A stretch of 64,000 nucleotides of DNA, taken from positions 3,737,224 to 3,801,223 of the forward strand of contig NC_045141.1 in the NCBI RefSeq assembly GCF_008831285.2. The letters are read 5' to 3'. The position numbers and the translations under genes were made by a program. Source of the DNA: Nymphaea colorata (taxonomy: Eukaryota > Streptophyta > Magnoliopsida > Nymphaeales > Nymphaeaceae). Shown here one piece after another: positions 34,865-46,101 of this stretch (the stretch's first letter is position 1; each line of letters begins with the position of its first letter). The notes under the pieces are model-generated. The model did not search any database. It was given only the letters and a program-made list of their open reading frames with translations, and was not told the origin of the DNA.

Positions 34865-34902
34865 GAATCCTCTACCGACTCCTCCTCTTCTTCGAGCTTC
34901 AT

Positions 34903-35458
34903 TGCAGGGCTTTAGCAGTTGAGAAATGGAAGAAGATCGGTCACAAATCAAAGACTGAGGATCACCAAAAAGGGGCATCAGATCACCGGCTACTACCTTC
35001 TCCTCCAAAAAGCCTCACCAACATAGGTCGGAAAACGAGAAAAGGATGGGTCGACCTAGTTTTTCAAAACCAGTCCCTCAATGGTATCGAGTTTTCAAAT
35101 AAACTAGTAATTCTTTTTTCTATTTTTTTCAGTCGTAAACTAAAGATGTACTCTTACTTTATAATATGTCAAAAGGAAAAATCACAAAACTAATGAAAGT
35201 CTTGTGTGTGCTTTGTGTGTGCTAGCTAATGGGTGGTTTGATCGATGTACCATAGGATAGGGCGGAACAACAAGACGTCAATGTTGTTCTTCACAGTTTT
35301 TTCCTTATGTCCAGCATTTGTTTTATTTCTAAGTGTACTATTTGTCTTGTTCATCCTGCCCAATGTTTGTTTTTTAAAGCCTGTTGTTTCATTATAAAAA
35401 TACTCAAAGGAAATATTTGAATATCTACGATGAAACAATAGTTCTCTCTTTCTCTCTT

Positions 35459-35513
<55 letters not shown>

Positions 35514-37697
35514 AAGATACGGAGAAACAAATCAACAATTCATGCAAAAGATAATTGCTATTTATACAAAAACAATTACATTGTTCATGAATTATCAACT
35601 CTTCATAATTGTTTGTACAAGTATAAACAATCTTCTAGTTACTTTCCTATACTCTCAATAGTGGTCTCCCCATTCCTATACTCTTTCTTTCTATAAAATA
35701 GTACTCTACAATGGCCATCAAGAGTCTACTCATCATTTCCATTCATCTTGTAAACTTGATTTGGGCCATGTATTTGCTTCTTGTGAACATAAAAATTGAG
35801 CATTCTTATATTAATTTAATAGTAGAAGGTGAAATATAGATAAAAGAAGAGGAAAATGGCAAACCAAAGAAATAACAAATCATCAAAAGAAATGCTGAGA
35901 AAGTTTTCCATCTTGATAGAAAGACATGGCTGGTTTGCATCCTAGAGTTGCCTCATCGTCAATTGAAAATTTGTTAACTACATATTCAATGTTTCATAAA
36001 AAAAAAAAAACGGCTCCACCCTTGCATTTCTCAGTCTATTTGTTATTTGTTGATAGAAACTCAGCCTCTTCCCTATAGCCATCACTTGATGAAGCAGAGG
36101 TCTACTATAGCACCTGTGGTGATGAACCTAGCCTTAAGAGTTTTACCTCTAATATCTACTTATCAAACTTTAAATATAAACATCATGAATATCTGTTATT
36201 TTGTGTAACCTTGCATGATTATTTTTAGAATATGCTGGTACGTGTATGCCTACTTATCCCGAGCTTATAACATGAAAATGAATGAACCGTTACCTTTTGC
36301 TGCCAAACAATCTTCAGATTAGAGTAAGATCCTGATACCTTAACATTGAATATCGATTGTGCTTTAATATAAACATGGATATCAGAACTCAAGTTTTCCA
36401 AATTTCTACCACTCCTTGATGATAACAATATAAGGGGAGAAAAAGGCAACGACAATCCAACGGTTGATTGGGTAGCCCATTATTTCTTCTAAGATCAAAA
36501 TTCATCTACAGGTTGCTAAGATCGCAAAAAATAAATAAAGTACAAGTTTCAGGTAGAAGGCTAAACATGCTAGGAGCAAATAGACACAACACATGAAAAG
36601 ATCCAATTCTTCCAGCTAGGTCCAGCTAAATTCTAGACAGAAATAAAATGTCTATATTTTTAGAACATGACTATCTTTCAAGAGAATTTGGTTGCAAGGT
36701 TTACAAATCCATTCTGCTCATTAAATTTGGTAACACAGTCACAAGGACAACCTCCCTTGAGAAATCAAATTTCACTATATTGAGTGGCTCCATTTTAAGT
36801 CAAATTTAAACCACCATTCCAAGTACAAATATGGGGGTTTAAGCAGTAAAATTCACCAGAATTGCATGAGAATATTATTAAAAAATAATGCATTACATGC
36901 ATTATCAACAAGCTCGGTAGGATATAATAAAGCTCCGTTTGGGAATTAATAGTGAAATTGAGTTGGAATTAGATTGTTTCCTTATGAATGGACCCATTTC
37001 GTTTCAATTCGACTGGTTTGGTCAAAATTAAACTACAAAAGGCTGAACTTTACAAACTACTAAAGTTGGTTTTGTTATACTAGACTTATGTGAACCTTAG
37101 TTGGAAATACAACTACAAAACTGACCTAAAATTGAGCTAAAATTCGGAGTTGTTCTGGCTCAATTGACCTCCATCAGACACCAAAAATTTGGGCATTTAC
37201 ACTAGCATATGGGTTTTATATAGAAGGTACATGGTTGAAGGAAAATTGGGTTCAACTAGCTAATTTCTCAGATTTCCTGGGGTTTACCAAGCAGTGCGAG
37301 AAAAATGGTATAAATGGCAAGGGATGGCCTTGGATAACTGGGTCGTAAGTGGGGACTAAGTGTCTCCACCTAAACTAGATAGGTTGACATCATTTTCAGG
37401 CAAAAGAGCCAATATAAGTTGAAAGCAGTTCAAATACGGTCCAAAATTAGTTGGAAAACCGGTTGAAATCGGTTTAAGACATGAAAACGGGTGGCCAATG
37501 CCTCAATAAAATTACAAAGGAAAATTTGGGGTGTTGACATTAGGTACGACATATCTCTTCATCTTTTCTTTTGCCCAACAGTTTATGAATAAGAAGTGAT
37601 ACTACAATGTAAACTTCATATCTTTTCACTTATTTCTTTTTCTAGTATGTCGATTTAAATATAATTTATAATGATTGGCTTGAATTTGGCTCGACAA
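34903..37697. other. intergenic AT-rich DNA with a (TA)n(GA)n microsatellite
   Basis: The microsatellite is at about 35456-35510. No gene, RNA or bounded element otherwise. Confidence 0.65.
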
Positions 37698-38203
37698 TGA
37701 TTTTTTAAAGCAGCAAAAGAGATGTGCGATTCTTGAGGTAAATGGCTTGGCAAAGCCCTCAGACCACAAGACTGGTTAGGATCTTTACCATAGTGACCAA
37801 TCACCAACATTTAGTAGGCTGAACATCAAGTTGCTAGTTTTAATTGAAAAATAGAAATGGAACCCACTGATTTGGGGCGTTAGGATGTTAAAAACCAAGG
37901 GTATTCAAACCCTACTTTTGAACATGATAGAAAAAGGCATCGACCGTCATGAAGGCTGCTGCAAAACAGACCATGGTGGAACCATTCTGCCTCAGTTAGC
38001 AGCCAGTTAGGGTGCTGAGTTGGGTCAAATGTTATGGCTGAAATCATCTCAAGCCATGGCAGCTGATGAGTTGCATAGCCTGCTTAGGTGGAGTCCGATT
38101 TGAAGACCCTTTGATCAAGTGATTGGCTAGGCTAAAACACCTAGGATGGGGGAGTGACTAGGCTAAGTCGCTTTTTGCAGGCACGCCTAGCTGTTCCCAT
38201 CTG

Positions 38204-38397
38204 CAGGGGCGGAGGGAAGGGGGGGTCCGCCTAGGCCATGGCCCCACCCCAGCCAATGAATTTTTTTTTACATTGAAAAAAATAATATTTTTTATTTATG
38301 TAATGTATTTTTTGTATTAAAATTCACTTTGGCCCTACCCGGATGCAGAGGTCGGAGTGCCGGCCCGCTCCTGAAGAAAATCCTGGCTCTGCCCCTG
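38204..38397. mobile_element. hAT-type MITE, intact copy
   Basis: 194 bp. Ends CAGGGGCGGAG and CTCTGCCCCTG; perfect 8-bp target duplication CCCATCTG (38196-38203 and 38398-38405). Same family as 4699-4893. Confidence 0.95.
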
Positions 38398-38610
38398 CCC
38401 ATCTGGGCTGTGACACCTTGAATGAAGAAGTCGGCTAGAGCTGGGGTGCCCTAGACGAGCTCGATTTTGAGCTGAGTTGAGAACACCTACCTCGAATACA
38501 GCTTAGAGGTAGAGGTCGGCTGGAGTAGGAGCTGCCTTGGAGGCTTGGATGGAAGACGCTTTGGTCTGAGCTCAAGATGACACAAAACTAGTGACGTCCT
38601 AGGCTGGAGG

Positions 38611-39306
38611 TAAGGCTGCACAACGAGTCGAGCCAACTCGGGCTCGACTCGAACTCGCTCGCAAAAGCTCGGCTGGAGCTCGACTCATTTATAAACGAGT
38701 CGAGTTCGAGCTGAAAGTTAAACTCAAATCAATAAACGAATCGAGTTTGAGTTGCAAGAACTCGACTCGTTTAAACTCGTCTCGATTCGTTATATTAAAT
38801 CAATTAGCTAAAAGTTAAACTCGTTTTCAAATTTTCTAATTTTCTTCCTTTTTTTCCCTCTCTTCACCCTTTTAAATTTTCTAATTTCCCTCCTTTTTTT
38901 CCCTCTCTTCACCCACGTTTCTCTTTCCTCACCACTCATTAATTTTTTTCTTCCCTTTTTTCTCTTTTCCCAACATGCTTCCTCCTCCCCCTGTCATTTC
39001 CTTTTTTCACTTTTCCCAACACACCCCTTTTTCTCCTTTTCCCCTCCCCACGTCTTCATTTCCTTCCCTTTTTCTCTTTTCCCAATACGCTCTCCTCCCC
39101 ACGTCGTCCCATGCATAGCCAGCTAAAAAGGAAGGCATTGTCAATAAACGAGCCGCTCGAGCCGAGCTCGAGCTTGAAGACAGTCACTCGAGTCAAGCTC
39201 GAGCTGAAGCTATGAAGCTCGTGTCGAGCTCGAGCTGTCTAAACATGAGTCGAGCCGAGCTCGAGCCGGCCGAGCTTGAGCTCGACTCGGCTCATGTGCA
39301 GCCCTA
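38611..39306. mobile_element. non-autonomous hAT element with GAGCTCGAGTCG subterminal repeats
   Basis: 696 bp. The left end TAAGGCTGCACAACGAGTCG matches the reversed right end TAGGGCTGCACATGAGCCG. Perfect 8-bp target duplication GCTGGAGG (38603-38610 and 39307-39314). Both ends are packed with CTCGAGCTCG-type palindromes; the centre is CT-rich without transposase. Length and design closely mirror the element at 2498-3190. Confidence 0.93.
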
Positions 39307-39413
39307 GCTGGAGGAGCTTGCATCCAAGATTGACGTCTTCTTCGTGATGGCTGTTGCAGCTAGGTAGCCAAGAGTCTCTTGGCTGGAGAGAAAGAAAGAG
39401 AGAGGGAGAAAGT

Positions 39414-39736
39414 CACGCTAACTTAATTTTCTCTCTTCGTGTTAGAATAAGATTTTAATCCTTCCTAACGAGAATTTTAATCTTGATTGATAATTTAAGT
39501 TCTCAGATTTTGATTTGCATTTATCTCAAATTTAATTTTAGATTTTTGTCTAAATTTGACAAAAATCTTAATTTTCACGCTAACTTAATTTCTCTCTTCG
39601 TGTTAGAATAAGATTTTAATCCTTCCTAACGAGAATTTTAATCTTGATTGATAATTTAAGTTTCAGATTTTGGTTTGCATTTATCTCAAATTTAATTTTA
39701 GATTTTTGTCTAAATTTGACAAAAATCTTAATTTTT
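39414..39736. repeat. 162-bp tandem duplication within the left LTR
   Basis: Copies at 39414-39575 and 39576-39736 are nearly identical. The right LTR has one copy, so this arose after insertion. Confidence 0.92.
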
Positions 39737-39877
39737 GAAATTTGTTGGATTTTTGCAGTTGGTTCCTAGACTTGGATCTAGAATTGGATTAGACGAACAT
39801 CAACTCTGGTCCAAGAATTTTCTTACAATTTTTCAAAAATGCCATTGAGAAAAATTAGATAAAATTTAAGGTGTAAA

Positions 39878-40919
39878 TAGATGTCTTGCTTTGCTGCTGA
39901 GTAAGTTGGAGACTTTGTGGCAAAGATGCACATAGCAAAATTTTGTAAATTTTTTAAATTTGTTTTGAAATTTTACCTCTTGGGCATTGAGTATTGCTTT
40001 CTTTTTGTGAAGAATGATTTTTGGGGCAGGAGTTTGCGAATATAATTTAAATTCCCATGTTGGAGAAAACATTGTAGATGAATTGATATTGATTAGAGAA
40101 ATTTTGAAATCATGAAAGGTTTTTGCATTCATCGCCTGGAGGACTTAGTGCTTTGAGGACTTAGTGCTTTGTGTTTTCTGTCCCTTGGCAAGTGTTTTTT
40201 CTTTTGCTTTTGCTTTTGTCTCTTTTTGGCTTTAGCATTAGCTTTTGCATTTTTTATTTTTTATTTTTTTTATCATCCCTTCACTCAAAAGCAACTATGA
40301 AGTTCCACGCTTTGGTGGTTTTGTGTAGTTTGCTTTATGCAACATCATGCTTAATAGACTTTTTACTAAACACATGCAGTGAATTTTGAGTTGGTAGCTG
40401 CCAAACCAATTGACTTTTGGGTTCCAAATGTAAAACACCCCTTGAACTTGCTTGCTCGAGTCCAAAAGACTTTAGGAGGCCTGACATAAGCAAAGTGTTC
40501 ATGGATTGCCTTTAGCTTTACAGTGTAAGCATAGGTCGTATGCCACCCACTAATGCAGAGCTTTGAACCATAGGAACTTCTACACTCACCTCAAGTTCAT
40601 CGCTCGACTCATTTTGTTTGATAACTTTGACTTGCCAAGGTCTTTTGGGCTACAAAAACTTCTCTGAAGGGCATCTCATGCTAGACGTTCACAGTTTGCT
40701 TTGTTTGTCAACATCAATATCAATTTCTAAACATTGATCCCTCAATTTCGTTGGATACATTGCAAATCAACACCCCTTGTCTTAGCTCGGTCACAGTCTG
40801 ATCGCAAACTCACTCTTTGAATTTTGAAAAGTGTTTTGTAGGAATTGTTTGAATTTCATGAGGAAATTCATTTGGAGAGAACATGTTCAAATGTTGATGA
40901 TTTTGAATTATGGTTACTT
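39878..40919. other. Tat-like 3' untranslated region
   Basis: No protein recognised between the left LTR and the integrase end. A T-rich frame at 40171-40389 is low complexity. Confidence 0.55.
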
Positions 40920-41312
40920 TCAAGTATAAATTTTCTTGAGGTGTAACACATTGATTGAATCAGGGATTTCCACCCTATCAGCATCGATTAGTCGACATGA
41001 ATTGCAGGAAATGGCCTCTTTGATGACATAAGGTCCTTTCTTATTAAAGGCCCATTTTTCTTTTGGCCTGCTCCTAGGAGGAGCTATAGATGGGAAGACT
41101 AGGTTGTTCACTTCGAACTTCCTTTCCATGACAGATTTAGCATAGTGCCAAGCTATCCTTTTGTGGTAGGCTTCAACATGTTCAATAGCTTGTAATCTTC
41201 TTTCATCAAAGAGATCGAGTTGTGTCAATATTTTTCGTTTGTATCTGCTCATAGGGACCTTGATTAGGCCAGCAAATTTTATTGCTGGTTTTTGAGTGTG
41301 CAATGAGAGCAT
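40920..41312 (-). pseudogene. gypsy integrase C-terminal domain
   Basis: A 130-residue frame with the order seen at the end of gypsy pol: DLFDERRLQAIEHVEAYHKR, here given by its landmarks D-E-R-R and A-Y-H-K-R, then F-E-V-N-N-L-V-F (usually F-x-V-G-D-L-V-L), K-G-P-Y-V-I-K-E-A and, at the end, L-H-L-K-K-I-Y. This domain binds DNA and directs integration. The core is lost or lies beyond the chromovirus insertion that follows at 41549. Confidence 0.82.
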
Positions 41313-41548
41313 AAACTCTGTCTCCTATACTAATTCAGCCAGTGTGGCATTTGTGGGCATCCAAATGGTGGTCTAATATGCCTAAAGTGTATTGTGTACT
41401 TTCTTGTGTCAATCTTGGCCTGTTTCAACAGTCCTTTCTAAGACACGAATCAAAATTTTGTTGGTTGCTTCCACTTATCCATTACCTTGGAAGTAATATG
41501 AAACAGAAAAATGATGTTGTATTTGATATTTTTGGTAGAGACTATGCA

Positions 41549-41964
41549 TGTTCCCCTGCGTCTAGAGTCTGTATAGTCCTTTGCTTTCCAATGTACTTTC
41601 TTTGCTTATGTTGAGTCTTGGTGTAAGCTCTTAGTGTTCACCTGTGTCGGAGCACCCTCCCAAAACGGTCCCAAGTGTAAGATTGGGATTCCTTGTTTTG
41701 GATGGTCAGCATGAGAATTCTGTAAGCGGCTTCAGCCATCCTTTGTAAGTAAAGTGTAAAAGCTTACTTGTTTTCCCTCGTGATGTACTAATCTGCTTAA
41801 GTGAATATATTGCGAGTTTCCTTTCCACACTCTTTGTGTATTTTGTGTCTTCTATTTTCAAAAAGCGTTCAAGTGATATGCGCTCACTTGAACGAGGTGA
41901 AGGATTGCGACTTACTGGTGAGAGTTTGCCGTGCCGCACGGTCTGAAGGAGTCAGCCCATGACA
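41549..41964 (+). repeat. 5' LTR of the chromovirus derivative
   Basis: 416 bp, TGTTCCCCTG to CCATGACA, closely matching the 3' LTR. Confidence 0.95.
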
Positions 41965-41966
41965 GC

Positions 41967-41980
41967 TGGTATTAGAGCCC
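41967..41980 (+). other. primer binding site, initiator tRNA-Met, one mismatch
   Basis: TGGTATTAGAGCCC, two bases after the LTR; one C-to-T change from the usual TGGTATCAGAGCC. Confidence 0.88.
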
Positions 41981-42198
41981 AAATTTTGCTCAATCTGGGG
42001 AAGCGATCGGGGAGTCAGTGTAGAGTGTCACGCCGACTTGCTGCTGTTGAGGAGACGAGCCCGGCCCATGACTAGGAAGACCTAGAAGAGACGGTGAACC
42101 GGTTGGTCGCAGATGTGGCCACCCATGAGGAAGCCCTTGGCTTTGCTGTCGAGACCTTTGAGGGATTCAAGGAGGAGATGAAGTTGATGCGGGAATAG

Positions 42199-43695
42199 AT
42201 GGCCGAGTCAGTGGCCATGAACCGATCACTCTCTGACTTGGTGAAGACCCTGCAGGACGAAGTCGCTGGACTTTGGGCTTCAAATCAGAGACTACTACAT
42301 ACTAATTCAGCTAGTATTAGCCAAGAGAGGACCAGTAGGGTCGATGTTCAACGTTCGGCGAAGTACAGTGGTAGTCGGGATGCAAGGGCGATCGACAACT
42401 TTCTGTTCCAAGTCGACTACTACATGTACCTGCAGAACGTAGTAGAGGAGGACTTGAAGATCAAGACCGCAACGATGTTGTTAGAGGGAGATGTTGTGGC
42501 TTGGTGGAGGTGGAAGATGTTAGATATTGAGAATGGAGACTGCGGTGCCTTGAGAGATTATATCCGGGTCTATCAAAAGGTCATGTTGGACGTGCCTATG
42601 ATGCCAGAAAAAGATAAATTTCACTGGTTCATCATAGGGCTCAAATCTTGGGCCCAAGCCGACGTGGAGAGATCAAATCCTGAGACCTTAGAGCATGCAT
42701 ATGTGGCAGCCGAGTGCGTGGCCGACACCCAACGTAGAAGCTACACAGATACCTTCAAGTCTATGACGAAGTCTGACCACAACGGTAAGAGGGAGGAACG
42801 GCGAGACAATAGAAGTGAATCATCGTCCCAGCAGCCGGTCGAGAGGAAACCCTTCTTTTGTAAGGACTACAATGGGCCACCAAGAGAAGTGACTTGTTGG
42901 GTCGACGGAGGAAGGCACTATACGTGTGTCTGCCCAAAACGGGTGAGACCTACCGAACAGGCCAATGCCGTGAGGGCCACCGAAGGCGGGACTGAAGAAA
43001 GGGAAGGATCGAGGATTGGTGCATTTCAGCTTCTGAACTCACTGAAATGTAAAGAGAAAACCAAGGTGACAGCGACGCCTTCTTGGGAACTCATGTATAT
43101 TGACATTCTAATGAATGGAAAGCCTATGATGGCTATGATAGATACGGGTGTCACGCACAATTTCGTCTCAGTTGTGGAGGCGAGGAGATTATGCCTCACT
43201 CATAAGAGGGGAGAGTTGCACATGAAGGTAGTCAACTCAGAGGCAAAACCCATCCATGGAGTGGCCCTGGATGTGGTTGTGAAGATTAAGAGTTGTTCAG
43301 AGAAAGCCAACCTCTCCATGGTCCCGATGGATGATTACCAAATGATTCTCGGCATGGAGCTCCTTAGTGCAGCGAAGATGGTCCCGATGCCGCATTTGCG
43401 TAGTGTCAGCATTATGGATGAGAAGTTTCCTTGCATGGTGCCAGCAGTAACACTGGGGAAAGATAAGGACAAGGTCACGATGATATCTGCGCTTCAATTG
43501 GACCCGAAGCACGGCGACAGGATGGACTTGGTGGCAACCTCGGAAGTGTCTAAAAACTCTCCTGGTTTGGTCCCAGAGGAGCTTGCGCCTGTCTTAGAGG
43601 AATTCGCCGAGACAACACTACGAAGCTCCCTAGATGGCGACCACCTTGGCATAAAGTGGCCATGCCCCTACAGAATTGAAGAAACTTGCAGATAG
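42199..43695 (+). pseudogene. chromovirus gag-protease polyprotein, truncated before RT
   Basis: A 498-residue frame. Residues 1-35 are helical, coiled-coil-like; the same frame continues upstream (to about 42076) except for one TAG at 42196, so the true gag start was probably earlier. Residues about 50-165 are the gag capsid region (K-Y-S-G-S-R-D, W-W-R-W-K, F-I-I-G-L-K). About 215-250 is a degenerate Cys/His cluster (F-F-C-K, C-W-V-D-G-G-R-H-Y-T-C). About 295-400 is an aspartic protease with the active site D-T-G at 315-317 (usually DSG) and I-L-G-M-E-L-L further on. The last 40 residues start the RT leader (PVLEEFAE), then the deletion junction. Gag packages RNA and protease matures it; protease looks intact. 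Confidence 0.9.
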
Positions 43696-44175
43696 AAGAC
43701 GAGGGTTGATGGAATTTCGAGCGGGCGACCAAGTCCTCGTGAAGCTTTGCGCAGACCAGGCGGGCATCTTCCGTGGCGACACCGAGCACGGATCAGAAAG
43801 TATGAAGGGTCATTTACTGTGGTCAAGAGGATGGGGAAGCTGGCGTACAGGTTAGATCTCTTGCTAGACTTCAAGGCGCATCCTGTGTTTCACGTCCGCA
43901 ACCTTCAACACTTCTATGCCGGCACTAAAGACCTAGAGAGAAGCTAGCCGCAACCAATCTTGCAATGAGCTCCTTCGACCCGGAGGGCCACTGATCGACA
44001 ATTAGACCAGATCGTTTGACACAAAGTCAACTACCTTGGTGAACCGAAGCGATACTTCGTCAGGTGGGTAGACGAAGAACAGTCAACATGGGAGTATGCT
44101 TTTCGTTTGAAGCGAAGTCATCCAGAAGAAGTCAGGGTCTACCATGAAGCTGCTAGCACCGAGGATGGTGCTTGA
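43670..44175 (+). pseudogene. integrase C-terminus and chromodomain after the deletion junction
   Basis: Begins with A-D-R-R-R-G-L-M-E-F-R-A-G-D-Q-V-L-V-K-L, the usual opening of the gypsy integrase C-terminal domain, continues in a shifted frame (43747-43947) with Y-E-G-S-F-T-V-V-K-R-M-G-K-L-A-Y-R-L and H-P-V-F-H-V-R-N-L, then a chromodomain-like stretch R-Y-F-V-R-W-V-D-E-E-Q-S-T-W-E at about 44045-44095. A TGA at about 44017 interrupts the link. Chromodomains bind modified histone tails and steer integration to heterochromatin. The lesions prevent a single continuous product. Confidence 0.85.
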
Positions 44176-44179
44176 TTTG

Positions 44180-44191
44180 AAGGGAGGACCA
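44180..44191 (+). other. polypurine tract of the chromovirus derivative
   Basis: AAGGGAGGACCA directly before the 3' LTR. Confidence 0.85.
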
Positions 44192-44606
44192 TGTTCCCCT
44201 GCGTCTAGAGTCTGTACAGTCTTTTGCTTTGCAATGTACTTTCTTTACTTACGTTGAGTCTTGGTGTAAGCTCTAATGTTCACCTGTGTCGGAGTACACT
44301 TCCAAAACGGCCCCAAGTATAAGATTGAGATTCCTTGTTTTGGATGGTCGACATGGGAATTCTATAAGCGGCTTCGGCTATCCTCTGTAAGTAAAGTGTA
44401 AAAGCTTACTTGCTTTCCCTCGTGATGTACTCATCTGCTTAAGTGAATATATTGCGAGTTTTCTTTCCACACTCTTTGTGTATTTTGTGTCTTATATTTT
44501 CAAAAAGCATTCAAGTGATTTGCGCCCACTTGAACGAGGCGAAGGCTTGTGGCTTACTAGCGAGAGTTTGTCGTGCCGCATGGTACGAAGGAGTTGGCCC
44601 GTGACA
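44192..44606 (+). repeat. 3' LTR of the chromovirus derivative
   Basis: 415 bp, followed at once by the ATGCA duplication. Confidence 0.95.
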
Positions 44607-44938
44607 ATGCATTTCTCATTTTTGAAATGAGTGTCATTGTATGAAACAATGTTATGAGGAATGCTATATATATATATGTAGTTGGATTTTGTGGATGAAG
44701 GACACAACATGTCTTCTTTCAATTGTTTTTAGGGTGATTGTTTCCACCCATTTAGTGAAATAGTCACTGGCCATAAGAAAATATTTGTGACCATTTGATG
44801 CAAGAGGATTGACTCGGTCGATCACGTCAAAGGCCCACATTTAGAAAGGTCAATGTGAGCAAACTGAATGGAGGTAAGCTGCTACAACGTGTATTGAAAT
44901 TTCTTTATAAATTGGTGGCAATCTTTCTGCATGGCGGG

Positions 44939-45157
44939 CTAGTAATATCCAGCCCAAGCTATTTGTTTCACTAGGGTTTGATACTCTACATGGCTTCCAC
45001 GAATTCTTTCATGGGCTACTTGGATAATTTGCAATGCCTCTTGATCATCGAGACGTCGGGTGTACTGTGCATTGAATCCTTTTAATGCAGAACTCCTGCA
45101 AGAACAAAATATCTTGTAGACAAGTATCTTAACGTCTTTTGCTTTTTTGGAGGACAT
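44939..45157 (-). pseudogene. gypsy integrase zinc-binding region
   Basis: Minus-strand frame ending A-H-E-R-I-R-G-S-H-V-E-Y-Q-T-L-V-K-Q-I-A-W-A-G-Y-Y, the H-x-G-x-x-G-x-H-x..T motif at the start of gypsy integrase (first helix of the HHCC domain). The preceding R-L-D-D-Q-E-A-L-Q-I-I is the usual linker from RNase H. The integrase core should follow on the minus strand, towards 44.6 kb, where the chromovirus lies. Confidence 0.78.
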
Positions 45158-45199
45158 TTATGGTGGAAATGTTTTATTTAGAATATAGTGTTTGATGTT

Positions 45200-45960
45200 T
45201 TGATATCAAGGTGTTTCCCATTTTCTGTTTGGAGCACCGATTCTGGTATGATGTATGTAGGTTGTTCTAACTTGCTAACCTCAAAAGATCTGAATTATTC
45301 TTCAAGTTTAAAGGTGATGGTGGTGCCCAAGCTAGCCAAACTATCTGCAATTGAGTTTAATTCCTATTTGATATGTAATAGTTGACATTCTTCGAATTGC
45401 TTTATGAAGGGCATCGCCAATTTTTGATAGGCTCCTTAACTTGCCAATCGCCATTGACTTGACTGATAACTAGGAGTGTCTGTAGAGATATGAACCCTTC
45501 AGACTCTGAATTTGAGGAGCATTTTGAGCTCTTCGATCAAGGCTTCATATTTTTCCATGTTGCGTGTACAAGAAATAATTAATTTGAGAGAGTATGAAGT
45601 CATCTTGGTTTTTGAAGTAACTAAAAGTATTCTGATGCTAGCTCCTGCACTGCTTTGGAAGCCATCGACGTACATGTTTCATAAGAGACTTTGTTCGATC
45701 ATTACAGTATTTTCATTTGGGAAGTCATCATGTGTTTGGATTTCTTCTGATAGGGGAACTTTGCCAATTGGTCTATAGTGGCCTACTCCTTAATTGGTTT
45801 TTGTGATACATACTCCAGATGGTACTGCATCAATAGGACTTGCCACTTGGCTATCCTTCCATTCAAGAATGGTTGTTTGAGCATATACTTCACTGGGTTA
45901 AGTTTTAATAGAATTTTACTTCACAGGATAGGAGGTAGTGCCTTAATTTTTGACATATAA
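45200..45960 (-). pseudogene. gypsy RNase H remnant
   Basis: Broken minus-strand frames. Around 45420-45480 the translation reads V-I-S-Q-V-N-G-D-W-Q-V-K-E-P, matching the D-S-q-L-V-V-x-Q-v-N-G region of Tat-type RNase H. Position between RT and integrase fits. Opposite-strand frames here are shadows. Confidence 0.6.
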
Positions 45961-46101
45961 AAACTAGTGCTAGGCATGTCTTTTCCATGTGAGAGTAATT
46001 CTTTTCATATTGTACGAATGTTTTGTTGACATAGTAAATGGCATGTTATATTTTACATCCATCTTTGTATTGTGCTAGCAAACCACTACAAGTTGAGTGA
46101 T

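Larger units (their letters stand above)
28993..34902 (-). other. possible minus-strand exon interrupted by the LTR element
   Basis: If 29049-34864 and one GAATC copy are removed, the minus strand has an ATG at 34902 in the context GCAATGA and 31 open codons crossing the insertion point, with an acidic start (M-K-L-E-E-E-E-E-S). The sequence upstream (34903-35060) is less AT-rich than its surroundings. No domain is recognisable and the frame is short, so this is tentative. Confidence 0.25.
37698..39877 (-). repeat. 3' LTR of the Tat-like element, with two hAT insertions
   Basis: Matches 50183-51075 and 51975-52304. Relative to the right LTR it lacks about 900 bp (between GGCTGGAG at about 39390 and the following GAGAGAAAG tract) and has gained a 162-bp tandem duplication and two hAT elements. 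Confidence 0.82.
41549..44606 (+). mobile_element. miniature chromovirus (Ty3/gypsy) deletion derivative
   Basis: 3058 bp with LTRs 41549-41964 and 44192-44606, a perfect 5-bp target duplication ATGCA (41544-41548 and 44607-44611), a PBS and a PPT. The interior keeps gag, protease and the first residues of RT, then jumps directly to the integrase C-terminus and chromodomain; RT, RNase H and the integrase core are missing. It sits inside the minus-strand Tat-like pol, in opposite orientation, so it inserted later. Confidence 0.95.
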
